Below are positions 23,728-35,467 of a DNA stretch of 64,000 nt, piece by piece. The stretch is from CAJCJE01 sp963818685 (GTDB lineage Bacteria > Actinomycetota > Actinomycetes > Mycobacteriales > Pseudonocardiaceae), in assembly GCA_963818685.1 (NCBI GenBank), contig CAWFTJ010000007.1:124001-188000 (forward strand). Direction: 5' to 3'. The notes beneath the pieces were generated by a model. The model saw only the letters and a program-made list of their open reading frames with translations, had not been told where the DNA came from and did no database searches. Position numbers and translations under genes: made by a program. Each line of letters begins with the position of its first letter. Position 1 is the first letter of the stretch.

Positions 23728-26700
23728 CGATTTTCGTTCAGCTGCACCGAGGGGTCAAGAATCGCGCCCGTCCGCACCCTTTCCTTCGTGCGCCGGACCG
23801 CCCAGTTCGCGCCAAGCGCCTCGTACTGGTTGATCGCCAGGTCGGCGACGGCGCGTGCCTGCTCGGCCCGACCGGCATCGGCCAGCAGGACCGCGGCGTC
23901 CTCCAGCGCCTGCGCCATCTCGACCGGTCGTCCGATCCGCTCGTAGTGCCGCGCGACCGCGAGGATCTCCTCGGGATCGGCGTGGATCAGACCGTGACAG
24001 CGGGCCGCCGCCGCAGCGGCTCGCGCCGGTACCCTCTCCCGGTGTGCTTCGGTCTCGCACATCTCCAGCGCTCGCACCGCGGTGTCGGTATCGCCCAATC
24101 GCAGCGCGATGCGTACCGCGTCCGGCAACCACTGGTGCCGCAGCATCATCGGCGAGTACCGCTCGTCGAGGATCGGAGCGAGGGCGACGAGCGAGGCGTC
24201 CGGCCGTCCGTCGCGTTCCGCCGCGAGTGCTTCGGCGATGATGAGGAAGTCGCAGTTCTCCCGGTCCGCCGAGGTCAGCATGGGGATCTCGTCCGCTGCC
24301 GCGAGGTGCGCGCCGACGCCGTCGCCATCGTCGCGCAGCGCGCAGATCAGCGCGGCGACACCGTGCAGCAGCAACAACATCGGGCCGCTTTCCCGAAGCC
24401 CGTGGAAAGCCAGGTCGAGCCCGCGCGCGTCGACCGTCGCGGACAGTTCTCCCATGGCCGCGTCCCACCGGCCGGACCAGTAGTGGTTGACCGCGGTCGA
24501 CACCGGCAGCCCTGCCGGCAGCCGATGGCGCCGGACCACGTCCTCCGCGGCGCGCAACGTCTCGTCGGCCTCCGCGAGCCGATCCAGGTTCTGCAGGCTG
24601 AAGACTCGATTGTCCAGCAGGCTCAGATGCAGGTGCGCCAATGTCGGCTCGGTCTCGATCCCGTCCGACGCCGTCCGCAGGGACCGCAGCGCCTCGTCGA
24701 CCAGCCGCAGCCCCTCGGCGTGATCCCGGTCGACCGACCGGAACAACCAGAGGTTCTCCAGCGCGTACGCCTTCGCGAACACGTCGCCGACGGACTCGGC
24801 TTCCCGCACCGCCGTCCACGCGGTCGCCTCCGCGGTGTCCAGCTCACCGAGCCCGAGGCGTTCCCGCGCGGCGAGCAACGCCCGACAGCGTGCGCGCCAG
24901 ACCGGGGAGATGTCGGCCTCGACGGCTTCGCGCAGCGAGTCGACGGCCTGTCGTTCCATCCCGCGCCGGTAGAACACACAGCCGAGGATCCACCGCATCT
25001 CACCGGCGAGGTCGAGGTCGCGGGTCGATGCGAGGACGGATCGAACCTCCTGTTCAGGTGACTCGCCAAGCCAGTACAGCACCCTGGCCAGAGCCGCGGT
25101 CAGGTGATCGCCTCGGGGATCGCCCGGCTCGCGTCCGTTGACCGCACGACGCAACAACTCCATGCCGATGTCCGGCGCCCGGTTGGCGACGCGTTCGCCG
25201 TGCTCGGCCACCCAGCCGGTGGTCCACGAGTCCACCGCGAGCGGCACCGCGGCGAGCTGCCGGGCCACCATGTCGGTCGCCGCGCCCGCCTCGCTGAGCC
25301 GTTGCGCCGCCTGGCGGTGCAGCACCGCCAGCACGCCCGGTGACATTCCCTCGTACAGTGCCTGCCGGACCAGCGGGTGCCGGAACGCCATCCGGTTGCC
25401 GTCGACCACCAGCACACCAGCGAGCGATGCCTCGTCGAGGGCCGGCAACAGCTCGCCGGGCGCACAGGCGAGGACGACCGCGAGGTCGGCGAGGTCGAAC
25501 TCGGTGCCGAGCAGCGTTGCCTGCCGCAGCACCGAGGTGGTCGCCGTGGACAGGAAACCCAGCCGGTGCGTCAGCGCCGAACTCAGCGACATCGGCGTAC
25601 TGGCCAACGTCCGGGTATCGACCTCCATCGAGTCGGAAACGACCCGCACCGCGTCGTCGCGCACCAGGGCGTCGACCAGTTCGCGGAGGTAGAGCGGATT
25701 GCCGGCGGCGCGCTCGGCCAACTGCCGCAGGCCAGAACCCGGTGGTACGCCGACGGTCGCGTGCAGCAGCCGATCGATGGCGGCATCGTCGAGTCGACCA
25801 AGTTCGAGCATGGTGCCGGACTGGCTCAGGACAGTCTTGCGCAGCGCCATGAGCTTCGCCGTCCTCGGCACCGGCCGGCAGGCTCCGACGAGCAGGAGGG
25901 GCAGTTCCGGCACCAACCTGGCCAGCCGGTTCCACACCAGCAGGCTCGCATCGTCCACCCACTGCATGTCGTCGACGACGAGCGCGAGCGGTTCGTCACG
26001 ACACAGTTCGCGGACCAGATCCACCAGTCCGTCGACGACGCCCAGCGCGTTGCCGCCGCCACCGAGCAGATCGCGGCCGTCCGAGAGACGCTGGGCCAGT
26101 TCGGCGACCCGGGCCCTGCGCGGGTCCGGTGATCCCGGCTCGACGCCGAGGCATTCCAGCATGACGCGCAACGGAAACCGTTGCGCGAGTTCGTCACCGG
26201 ACCCCCAGCAGAGCTGGACCTTGGCGTTGTCCAGCTCGGCGAGGCCGGCGGTGAGCAACTCGGACTTGCCGATGCCCGGTTCGCCGTCCAGCCACACCAC
26301 CTGGCCACTGCCCCTGGCCAGTGCCGATGCCGCGTCCCGCAGCACGCCGAGTTCGGTGTCGCGGCCGACGAGAACGCTGGCTCGTGGCCGAGGCCGGGTG
26401 GCCCACCTGGGCGAGGGTGGCGCGGCCATCGGGGCCACGGGTGCGGGCGCGACCGGGGGCAGCTCGTTGGCCAGTATCCGTTGGTGCAGTTCGGTGATCC
26501 CGGGTCCTGGCTTGGTGCCCAGCTCGGCGGCGAGGGCCTGCCGGAATCGGTGGAACTGCTCCAGCGCGTCCGCCTGCCGGTCGGTGCGGTACAACGCCGT
26601 CATCAGCAGGCCGCGCAGTTCCTCGTGCAGGGGGTGCTGGGCGACGAGCGCGCCAAGTTCGGCGACCAGCTCGGCGTGTCGGCCCACGAGCAGGCCCGCG

Positions 26701-27221
26701 CGGGCGCGAATCGCCAACACCTTCAGCCGGGCGCCGGCGAGACGATCGCGTTGGCTGGCGACGAAGGGGCCTGGTAGGCCGGTCAGCGGTTCGCCCCGCC
26801 ACAGTGCGATTGCCTGGTCGGCGAGCCTGATCGCCGGGTCGGCGGCGCCGTCGTCGAGCGCCCGTTCCGCTTTGGCGCACAACGACTCGAACTCGGTCGC
26901 GTCGAGCGCGTCGGGGCCAAGCCGCAACCGGTATCCCGGCCCCTCCGAGACGAGCACCGTGTTCGCGCCACGGCTGGTCCGGTTCGGCTCCAACGCGCGC
27001 CGGAGGCCGGACACGTAGGTGTACACGCTGCCCTCGGCCGTTGCCGGCGCGCCCTGGCCCCACACCGCGTTGATCAACTCGCCTCGGCTGACCAGGTGGT
27101 CGTGGCGAAGGGCAAGCACGGCGAACAGCACGCGCTGCCGGGTCGGTCCCAGCCGGATCTCCTCATCGCCGCGCCAGGCCCGAACCGGACCGAGCACTTC
27201 GACCCGCAACGGGTTCGTCAC
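23724..27221 (-). CDS. SARP-family regulator with ATPase and TPR region (SARP1)
   Basis: The 1165-residue protein has an OmpR-type DNA-binding domain (1-100; LGPTRQRVLFAVLALR), a BTAD domain (about 105-250), then an AAA/NACHT-like ATPase with Walker A GEPGIGKS (313-320) and Walker B LALVVDDMQW (412-421), then a long TPR-like helical region. No C-terminal LuxR helix-turn-helix is seen. Regulators of this class activate secondary-metabolite clusters. The GTG start at 27221 overlaps as GTGA the stop of the preceding SARP2 gene, and the stop overlaps the small secreted protein start. The RppA cluster 1.2 kb away is a candidate target. Confidence 0.88.
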   Translation of the reverse strand: MTNPLRVEVLGPVRAWRGDEEIRLGPTRQRVLFAVLALRHDHLVSRGELINAVWGQGAPATAEGSVYTYVSGLRRALEPNRTSRGANTVLVSEGPGYRLRLGPDALDATEFESLCAKAERALDDGAADPAIRLADQAIALWRGEPLTGLPGPFVASQRDRLAGARLKVLAIRARAGLLVGRHAELVAELGALVAQHPLHEELRGLLMTALYRTDRQADALEQFHRFRQALAAELGTKPGPGITELHQRILANELPPVAPAPVAPMAAPPSPRWATRPRPRASVLVGRDTELGVLRDAASALARGSGQVVWLDGEPGIGKSELLTAGLAELDNAKVQLCWGSGDELAQRFPLRVMLECLGVEPGSPDPRRARVAELAQRLSDGRDLLGGGGNALGVVDGLVDLVRELCRDEPLALVVDDMQWVDDASLLVWNRLARLVPELPLLLVGACRPVPRTAKLMALRKTVLSQSGTMLELGRLDDAAIDRLLHATVGVPPGSGLRQLAERAAGNPLYLRELVDALVRDDAVRVVSDSMEVDTRTLASTPMSLSSALTHRLGFLSTATTSVLRQATLLGTEFDLADLAVVLACAPGELLPALDEASLAGVLVVDGNRMAFRHPLVRQALYEGMSPGVLAVLHRQAAQRLSEAGAATDMVARQLAAVPLAVDSWTTGWVAEHGERVANRAPDIGMELLRRAVNGREPGDPRGDHLTAALARVLYWLGESPEQEVRSVLASTRDLDLAGEMRWILGCVFYRRGMERQAVDSLREAVEADISPVWRARCRALLAARERLGLGELDTAEATAWTAVREAESVGDVFAKAYALENLWLFRSVDRDHAEGLRLVDEALRSLRTASDGIETEPTLAHLHLSLLDNRVFSLQNLDRLAEADETLRAAEDVVRRHRLPAGLPVSTAVNHYWSGRWDAAMGELSATVDARGLDLAFHGLRESGPMLLLLHGVAALICALRDDGDGVGAHLAAADEIPMLTSADRENCDFLIIAEALAAERDGRPDASLVALAPILDERYSPMMLRHQWLPDAVRIALRLGDTDTAVRALEMCETEAHRERVPARAAAAAARCHGLIHADPEEILAVARHYERIGRPVEMAQALEDAAVLLADAGRAEQARAVADLAINQYEALGANWAVRRTKERVRTGAILDPSVQLNENR

Positions 27222-30200
27222 AGCTCAGGCGTTGTCGACCGGTCGGCGTCGTGCTTGGCCGCGGTAGTGGCGCCTGCCATCATCGTGGTGAGTTCCTCTC
27301 GTGATCCCGCGTCGAGTTTCTGCATGACGCGTGACAGGTGGGCGTGCACGTCACGCCGGGACATCGTCAACTCGACGGCCAGTTCGGGATTGGTCATCCC
27401 GGACGCGGCAAGTTCCGCGATTCGCCGTTCGAGCTCGGACAACGAATGCCAGCCGGCCACCATCGGGCGACCGTCGAGATGCCGGCGCCATCGCGACGGA
27501 CGCCGAGTTCGTTCATCCTGCGGACGGCGCGCTCGATGTCGAACGCGGCGCCCAACCCGGTCAGCACCGCGACTGCCTCGCCGAACGTGCGCGCGGCGCT
27601 CGTCCATCTGGCCGGACCGGGCCTGCGCCGCCGCAGCGTCCACAAGGGCCGCCGCCATCTCGACCGGACGCCCGACCTCGCGGAAGTGCCCTGCGACCGC
27701 GAGCAGCCCGATCGGGTCGCTGGCCACCAGGCCACGGCACCAGGCAAGGGCGTTGTGGGCGCGGGCTGGCGGGTTCTCCAGCGCGGCCTCGATCTCGCCA
27801 CGTCGAGAGCGGCCTTGAGCCTGGTGCGATCACCGGCTTCCATGGCGAGTCGCACCAGCGCGGGCAGCCACTGATGCCGCAGTGTCGCGCGGCCGTACCG
27901 CAGGTCGAGCAGCACGTCCAGTTCGGCGAGTTCGGCTTCGACGCCGCCGCGTCCACCCGCGTCGATGGCGCGGGCCATGACCAGAAAATCGCTGCTCTCC
28001 TGATCGCCGACGGTGATCACCGGGGTGTCGTCGGCCGCGCGCAGGTGCGCGCGCAGCGCTTCGGTGTCGCCGCGCTGTGCCGCGATGAGCGCTGCGACAC
28101 CCAACTCCAGCAGCGTCGGCCGCGGCCGCGCGTCAAGGTACTCGTTGCCGCGCCCGTCCTGGCCGGTGACGGCCGAGATCTCGGCCAGCGCGTCGTCCCA
28201 GCGGCCGAGCCAGTAGCAGTGCACGGCGGTCGTGATGTGGTGTCGGCCGGCGGGCGGCCGAAGGCGGGTGGACAGTGCCCGCGTTCGTGCGAGAGTGTCC
28301 GACGCCTCGTCGAGGCGGTCGAGGTTCTGCAGAGTGAACGCGCGGTTGTCGAGCAGGTGTAGCTGCCAGCGGGCCAGGTTGGTAACACCGGCGGTCGCGG
28401 CGATCGCTCTGTCCACATGCGCCAGTGCAGACCCGTGGTCACGTCGGATCGTGTCGAGATACCACAGTTCCTGCAGGGCAGCGGATATCGCCACCGGATC
28501 GGCCGCCTTCATCGCCTCGTCCAGCGCCGCGGTCGCGGTTCGCGCCGCGGTGCGCAGGTCGTCAAGTCCGGTGCGCTCGAACCGGGCCCGCAGGATCTTG
28601 TACCTGGCCTTCCAGAGGTCCGGGACCGACGGGTTGCGTTCCGCGTCGCGCAGGTCGGCGAGCGCGACATCCGGATGCCCCGCGTCGTGGATCAGCTGGG
28701 CGAGAACCCAGCGCATCTCGGCGGCGTGTTCCGGGTCGGCGGTTGTCGAGAGCAGTTCCCGTGCTTCGGCTTCCGGACGCCGGCCGAGCTTGAACAGCCA
28801 GCGCACCCTGCGCACGGCCAGCCGCTCCCGGTCCCGTGCGTCGACCCCGGTCAGCGCGACGGCCTGGTCGAGCAGTTCGATGGCGAGGAACGGGTCCCGG
28901 GCGCCCAGGTCGTCGGAGTTGGCCAACAACCAACGAAGCACCCACGGATCGAACGCGGGTGCCGCGGCCAGCAACTGCGCTGCCACGTCCTCGACCGGCG
29001 CGCCCGCTGCCGCCAACGTCTCGGCGGCCTCCCTGTGCAGTGCCCTGCGCACGGTGGCCGTTCGCTCCTCGTACAGTGCCCGCGCCACGGCCTTGTTGCG
29101 AAAGTCGAAGCCGCGGTCGGTGGCGACCAGCACCCCTGCCGCTGCGGCCTGCTCGACGGCGACGACCAGCTCGGCCGGGGAGGTGTGCATGACGGTCGCC
29201 ACCTGGCCGAGATCGAAGGGGGCGCCGAGCAGCGCGGCCCAACGCAGCACGTCACGGGTTTCCGGTTCGAGGAAACGCAGATGCCGGCCCACCATCCTGG
29301 TGAGTGCGGAGTGCAGTGCGGCGTCGACCTCTGGCGCGGCGCCTGCGACTCCCGCACCGGCCGGCGTCCTCGCCCTGAGCAGGATGTCCAGCAGTTCGTT
29401 GAGGTACGAGGGGTTTCCGAGGGCGTCGTCAAGATACTCGCCAACACGCGACGTCGGCGCGGCACCGAGCCTGCGGACCGCGAGTTCGGTGACCGCGCTC
29501 GGGTCCAACGGGCCGATGGTGATCGTCAGGCCGCCGGCCGAGGTGACCGCGTCCCGCGACTGTTGCGTCTCCGCAGCCAACGGAACCGTGCGGCACGCGC
29601 CGATCAGCACCAGCGCAAGCTGCTGGGTCAGCCGGGTCAACCGGCGCCAGAGCAGCTGACCGGCCTCGTCGGTGTCCTGGAGATCGTCGACCACCAGGAC
29701 GACGGGAGTTTCCGCGCACAGCCGTTCGAGCAGCGCCAGCGTGCGATCGACGCCGGCGAGACGCGGATCAATGGCGTTCGAGCCGTCGAGACCGGGGGAC
29801 CGCAGGAGGAGCTGCTCGCCGACGAGCCAGACGGTCCGCTGACCGAAAGCGGGCACGTCCGCGAGAGCCGTGGCGAGCAGTGCGGACTTGCCGATGCCTG
29901 GCGCGCCGTCGACCCACCCGCAGCCACCTCGGCCGGCGGCCAAGCCGGTGACCAGCGCCCGCAGCGCGGCCAGTTCGCCGCAGCGACCGACGAAGACCGA
30001 GGGCGGGGCGGGCGGCTCCGGCAGCGCGGAGTCCGCGCCCTTCCGTACGTGGGGCGCCGAGGGAGGCGTTGCCGTCGCCGTGCTGAAGTCCCGCTCCGAC
30101 ACCGGTTCGTTGGCCATGATCTTCGCGTGAATCCGCTGGACCGAGGGAGCTGGCTCGATACCCAGCTCGGTGACGAGCACACGTTGTGCGTTGGTGTAGG

Positions 30201-30870
30201 CATCGAGGGCCTCCGCCCGCCGGCCCGCTCGGTACAACGCCGTCATGAGCAGCGCAAGCAGCCCTTCGCGGAACGGATGCTCCACGACCAGATCCCGAAG
30301 GATCGGGACGGCGCCCGCGTTGTCGCCGACGACGATCTTCAGCTCGGCCAGTCGTTCGAAAGCGGCCAGCCGCGACTCGCCGAGACGTGCCCGGTTCAGT
30401 TCGACGGCAGGACCGGTGAGACCGGCAAGGGCCTCCCCGTGCCACAGGTCCAGCGCGGTCTCCAGTTCGGCGATCGCCAACCCCGGCTCACCGCGTTCCC
30501 AGTGCCGTTGCGCGGTAGCGCGGAGCCGGTCGAAACGCCGCTCGTCGATGTGATCTTCGTCAAGGATCAGGGCGTAGCCCGATCCTGGTGAGGTCAACAC
30601 CGTTGGCGGGTCCTGCTTGCCACGCCGCGGCTCAAGGGCGTGCCGCAAACCCCAGACGTAGGTGTAGAGAATGCCGACCGCCGCGGCCGGTGGGTTGTCG
30701 CCCCACACGCCGTCGATCAGTTCCTCGCGGGAGACCACCTGGTTGGCACGCAATGTCAGGATCGCGAGCACGACCCGTTGCCGGGCACCGCCGAGATCCA
30801 GTTCGGTCTCGTCTCGCCAGGCCCCGACCGGCCCGAGCAACCGGACGTGTGGTGGTCGCTGACCTGGCAT
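27218..30870 (-). pseudogene. SARP-family regulator (SARP2) with three frameshifts near its 3' end
   Basis: The first frame gives a DNA-binding domain (1-105), BTAD (about 110-250), Walker A GAPGIGKS (322-329) and a TPR-like region, and is open to 27394. From about 27790 the family-like sequence (AALENPPARAHNALAWCRGL) is in a second frame. It returns near 27600 (FGEAVAVLTGLGAAFDIERA) and leaves again near 27480. The second frame then carries a LuxR-type helix (LSELERRIAELAASGMTNPE, then MSRRDVHAHLSRVMQKL) and stops at 27218, overlapping the SARP1 start as GTGA. That overlap shows where the original gene ended. As read, the product loses its second DNA-binding domain. The rest of the gene looks intact, so sequencing error is a real alternative. 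Confidence 0.75.
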
Positions 30871-30941
30871 CAGCCCGGCAACGCCGACGGCGGATCGATC
30901 AGCACACGTTCAGTTTAGCCCAGGGGCAAACCCAACCAGGG

Positions 30942-31580
30942 TCAGATGATGCCGGCCCGCATCGCGTAGGCCACCGCGTGTGGCCGACTGTGCAGTCGGA
31001 GTCGGCTGGTCAGCCCATGGACGATGTTCTTGACCGTTCGCTCCGAGTAGCACAGCTTCGTGGCGATCTCCGTGGTGTCGAAGCCCTCCGACATCAACCG
31101 CACCACATCCACCTCGCGCTGGTTCATGCCAGCTGTGTTGAGCCCACGCGGTTCGAGCACGTCCTGCCGCAGTCGATCGATGTGCCTGAGCAGTTCCCCG
31201 ACGAGTTCCGGTGGCAACATCCCGGCGCCGGACGCGGCCGCGAGCACGCACGTGAGCAGCCGCTCTCCCGTCGCGGCCGCCCTCGGCAGCACCGCAACCA
31301 CACCGCACTCGATCGCGACAAGCAGCCCCGAGTCCTTGATCTCGTTGGTGACCAGGACGGTCGGCCGTCGATGCTCGCGGTCGGCGCGGCGCATGTCGGC
31401 CAGCGCGTTGAGGTCCAACCGTTGCGGCGCGAGCACGATGACGTCGGCGTCGTGGTGTTCGTCTGCGGAGAGCACCGTGATCTCCGGGCAGGAGTCCAGG
31501 TAGCTCGTGATGCCGAGCCTGCTGATCGGATCGGACACCTGGACGGCCACCCGGACGCACCGCTGTCGTATTGCCTGCAT
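30942..31580 (-). CDS. LuxR-family regulator, paralogue of the 22622-23245 protein
   Basis: The 212-residue protein has a degenerate receiver-like N-terminus and a LuxR helix-turn-helix (MNQREVDVVRLMSEGFDTTE, then CYSERTVKNIVHGL). It is similar to the other LuxR-type protein over its whole length, including the IEC(G/Q)VVAVLPRAAAT-type segment at the end of the receiver. It is the first gene of a leftward unit with SARP2, SARP1 and the secreted protein (71 bases to the next start), and is divergent from SARP3. It probably regulates this block; phosphorylation is doubtful. Confidence 0.82.
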   Translation of the reverse strand: MQAIRQRCVRVAVQVSDPISRLGITSYLDSCPEITVLSADEHHDADVIVLAPQRLDLNALADMRRADREHRRPTVLVTNEIKDSGLLVAIECGVVAVLPRAAATGERLLTCVLAAASGAGMLPPELVGELLRHIDRLRQDVLEPRGLNTAGMNQREVDVVRLMSEGFDTTEIATKLCYSERTVKNIVHGLTSRLRLHSRPHAVAYAMRAGII

Positions 31581-31775
31581 GAGCTTCCTCCCCGGCTCTC
31601 GGACAATGATCCGAGTCTTTCCAGCGCCACTTCACGCCGCCTTCAATGCGACTTCAGGCGGGATTGGCCAGGCTGGGTGAGGAGTTCACCCCATCCGGGC
31701 GATGCCGACTCACCCCGGTGAGTCAGAAACTGTCATCAGCACGATTCGGCGACGTGGTATCCGACGGGGGAGCCG
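31581..31775. promoter_or_regulatory. Divergent promoter region between LuxR-type and SARP3 genes
   Basis: The region holds the near-perfect palindrome GACTCACCCCGGTGAGTC at 31707-31724 and a related half-site GTTCACCCC at 31684-31692. A similar TTCACCC element stands upstream of rppA at 18694. GGGGGAG precedes the ATG at 31776. The palindrome is a candidate operator for the LuxR-type or SARP proteins. Confidence 0.5.
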
Positions 31776-34700
31776 ATGTCCGGCAGCGGCGATGGTGTTG
31801 ATGGTATTCGAGTAGCGGTCCTCGGACCTGTTCAGGCGTGGCGCGGGGCACTGGAGCTCCCGCTGGGCGCGACGCGTCAGCGCGCGGTGTTCGCCGTCCT
31901 GGCGATGCGGGCGGGGCAAGCCGTGTCCGGCGCCGAGCTCGTGTCCGCCGTGTGGGGGCAGCAGGCCCCGGCCAGCGCGGCGGGCAGCGTGCACACCTAC
32001 GTGTCCGGCCTGCGACGGGTGCTGGAGCCGCAGCGTGAACGGTGGGCCGCGAGCACCGTGCTGACCAGCGGCGCGGCCGGCTACACGCTGCATGTCGAGC
32101 CGGCGGCCGTCGACGCGGTGGCCTTCACACAACTGATCGACCAGGTGCGTCGGCACGGCCCGGCGCCGGGCGCCGTGGCCACCATCGACCGTGCTCTTGA
32201 GCTGTGGCGCGGTGACCCGCTGTCCGGTCTACCCGGCCCGTTCCTCGATCAGGAACGAAGCCGCCTCGGCGAGCTGCGGCTGGCGGCCGTCGAGTTGCGG
32301 GCCGAATCGGTCCTGACCGGGGAAACCGCGTCGGCCTCACCGCAGAGACAGCGACAGGACAAGGGCTGATCGCGGAACTCACCGCGTTGACCCAGGAATA
32401 TCCCCTGCGCGAGCGGCTGCGCGAGCTGTTGATGCTCGCCCTGTACCGCGACGGCCGACGCGGTGAGGCGCTTGAGGTCTTCCGCGACGTGCGTTCGACC
32501 CTGGTCGCCGAACTCGGGATCGAGCCCGGCGCCGGTTTGCGGCGGCTGCATTCGCAGATCCTCGCCAAGGACCCGGTGCCGCACGCTGCCCAGGATCGCA
32601 TCGACGGAGCCCGCAGCCATTCGCCCGCCCGTCCCGATGACCGGTTGTCTGCGCTGCCCACCCAGGTGGCGCGGCGGCTGGACACCGGCACACCGACCGG
32701 GTTCGTCGGCAGGGACGCCGAGCTGGGCCGGTTGCGCGCGCTCGTCGATGCCGTGTGCCAGGGGCGCGGCGGTTGTGTCTGGATCGAGGGCAACCCGGGC
32801 ATCGGCAAGTCGGAGCTGCTCAGCACCGCGCTGGCCGATATCCGAGGTCGTGGCTGTCACGTCGGCTGGGCCACGGCCGATGAGTTGTCGTCGCGGATTC
32901 CGCTGCGGGTGATCAACGGCTGCTTGGGGATCGGCAGCACGCAGGCCACCGCGACCGCCGCGAACGGCTGGGACGGGGACGATGCCACGCTGGTGGCGTC
33001 GGGTCGGGTCCTGGAACTGGTGGAAGAACTGTGTTCGCGGGCTCCGCTGGTGCTGGTGGTCGACGACATGCAGTGGGCGGACGAGGCCAGCGTGCTGTTG
33101 TGGCAACGGCTGATCGCCGCAACGCGTGCGCTGCCACTGTTGCTCATCGCGGCCGCGCGCCCGATCCTGCGTACTCCGCAGCTGATCCGGCTGCGCAAGA
33201 GCATCGAACAGCGGGACGGAGACATACTCAGCCTGGGATCGTTGTCCGCGAACGAATCGCTGGTCCTGCACGAGTCGCTGCTCGGCGCACCGGCCGGACC
33301 CGAGCTGCGGGACCTGGTGCGGCGCACCATCGGCAACCCGCTCTACCTCACCGAACTGACCGAGGCCCTGCTGCGCGACAACGCGCTGATCACCAGCAGC
33401 GGTGCTACCGAGCTGGCCGATCCGGCAGGCTACACCGCACCACGCTCCCTTGTGGACAGCATCTGCCGGCATCTTGAGATCCTCGACGACGACGTCCGCG
33501 ACATGCTGCGCTGGGCGGCACTGTTGGGGACCGAGTTCACCGTGATCGACATCGCGACGGTCACCGGAAAGCGGCCATCGGATCTGCTCGCCGTCTTCGA
33601 GGACGCGATGGCGGCCAACGTGATCGTCGACACCGGAACTCACCTCGCTTTCCGACATCCGCTACTGCGGCAGGCATGCTACGACGCCATTCCGGCCAGT
33701 GCCCGCAGCGCACTCCACCGCCAGGTCGCCGAGGCGCTCGCGGACGCGGGCGCGTCGATCAACCGGGTCGCCGAGCAGATCGCCGAGGTTCGGTTCGCCG
33801 ACAGTTGGGTCGTGCGGTGGTTGACCGACCATCACGCGGAGGTGTCCAACCACGCGCCGTTGATCGCCGCCGACCTGCTCCGGCTCGGCCTCGACGCGTG
33901 CCCGCCGCATGATCCGCGTCGGGAACTGCTCACGGCGGCTCTGGTCAAGGTGCGGTTCAGGCTCGGCCAGCAACCCGAGGCCGAAGCACGGACCGCGCTC
34001 GCGATCGCGACGGACCCCACCCGCGCGGCCGAGATGCGGCAACTCCTGGCCACCATGCGACATCGAGCTGGCGACCAGGACGAGGCGGTGGCCATTCTCA
34101 CCGACGCGGTGGACGACCCCGCCGTTCCGGACCTCTGGCGACGGCAGCACCGGCGCCTGCTCGCCGACTTCCGCCGTGGCGACCTCAGCAACCTCGACGC
34201 GGCGCGCGCGGCAGCGCACAACGCGCTGCACGCGGCCAAGGGGGACGACTACCTCACCGCGCACGCGCTGCAAACCCTGTGGCTCATCGCGTCGATCGAG
34301 CGCGATCACGAGAGCGCCCTGGAACACGTCGACAAGGCACTTGCCGTCATCGACGGCTCCGACACGCTCGCCGACCTGGCACTCGACCTGCTCGACAACC
34401 GTATCTTCACCTGCCAGAACCTCGACCTGTTCGCCGAGGCGGAAATGTCGCTGAACATGGGGCGTCGGATCGCGAGCGAGCACCGCATCGCCAATCAGCT
34501 GCAGATCACCGCGGCGGTGCACTACTACTGGACGGGCAGATGGGACGACGCGCTGTTCGAATTGACGTCGGTGAAGGAGGCCGGCCCGGTCAGCACCTTC
34601 TCCGGCGCGCGTGAGTCGTCGGCCTCCGCGTTGTTGTGGCACGGTCTTGCCGCGCTGATCGCCGGCAGAAGGGGCGACATCGGCAGGATGGCCGAGGAAC

Positions 34701-35467
34701 TCGATGTGATCGGGGGATACGCGCCGACGACGGACGCCGAACGGGAGAACGCCGATTTCCTGTTGTTCGCCCAGTCGATGGCGTTGTTCCGCAACGGCGA
34801 CGCCGATCGCGCGCTGAGCGTGTTGGACCCGATGCTGGACCCTCGGTTCTCGCCGATGATGCTCAGACATCAGTGGCTGCCGTGGATCGTGCGTGTCGCG
34901 CTGGCCGAGGGCGACCGGGACCGCGCACGGCACGCCCTGGAGATCTGCGATGCCGAGGCGGCCAAGGAGCGGACTCCCGTACGTGCCACGATCGCGGCGC
35001 GGTGGTGCCATGGGCTGGTCGACGGCGATCCGGCTCCGGTGATGTCGGCAGCCGACCACTATCGCCGGGTCGGACGTCTTGTCGAACTGGGCGCGGCATT
35101 GGAGGATGCCGCCGCGCTGTTCGCGGGGCGGGATGACCGCGCCGCCGCCCAGGCCGCCTTCGACGAGTGCGTCAGGGTGTACACGGCGTTGCGTGCTCGC
35201 CGGGACTTCGACGCGGCATGTGCCCGCCTGTCGCCGTATGGCATTCATTGCGACCGGGTGCTGGTGCCGCAGCAGCGGTGGCAGGTCAGGACGTCCCTGT
35301 CGCCGGTGGAGATCGACGTCGCGCGGCTGGTCGCCGCCGGGTATTCCAACCCGGCCATCGCCGAGCAACTCGGGCTCCCTCGACGAACCGTTCAGGCGCA
35401 CGTCGTCCGGCTGCGGGCCAAACTGAACACCACAGCCAACGTCGGCGACTTCCAGCGAACGGCGTAG
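31776..35467 (+). pseudogene. SARP-family regulator with LuxR C-terminus (SARP3), one frameshift
   Basis: The first frame (31776-32369) encodes the OmpR-type DNA-binding domain (LPLGATRQRAVFAVLAMR) and the start of BTAD. From about 32322 the homologous sequence is in another frame (NRVGLTAETATGQGLIAELT, then YPLRERLRELLMLALYRDG), continuing to 35467 with an ATPase (Walker A GNPGIGKS, Walker B LVLVVDDMQW), a TPR-like region and a C-terminal LuxR helix (LSPVEIDVARLVAAGYSNPA). One missing G in the G-run at 32319-32322 would explain the break and would restore a protein of about 1230 residues. As read, the DNA-binding/BTAD part is separated from the ATPase. A sequencing error is likely enough that the gene may be intact. 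Confidence 0.78.
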
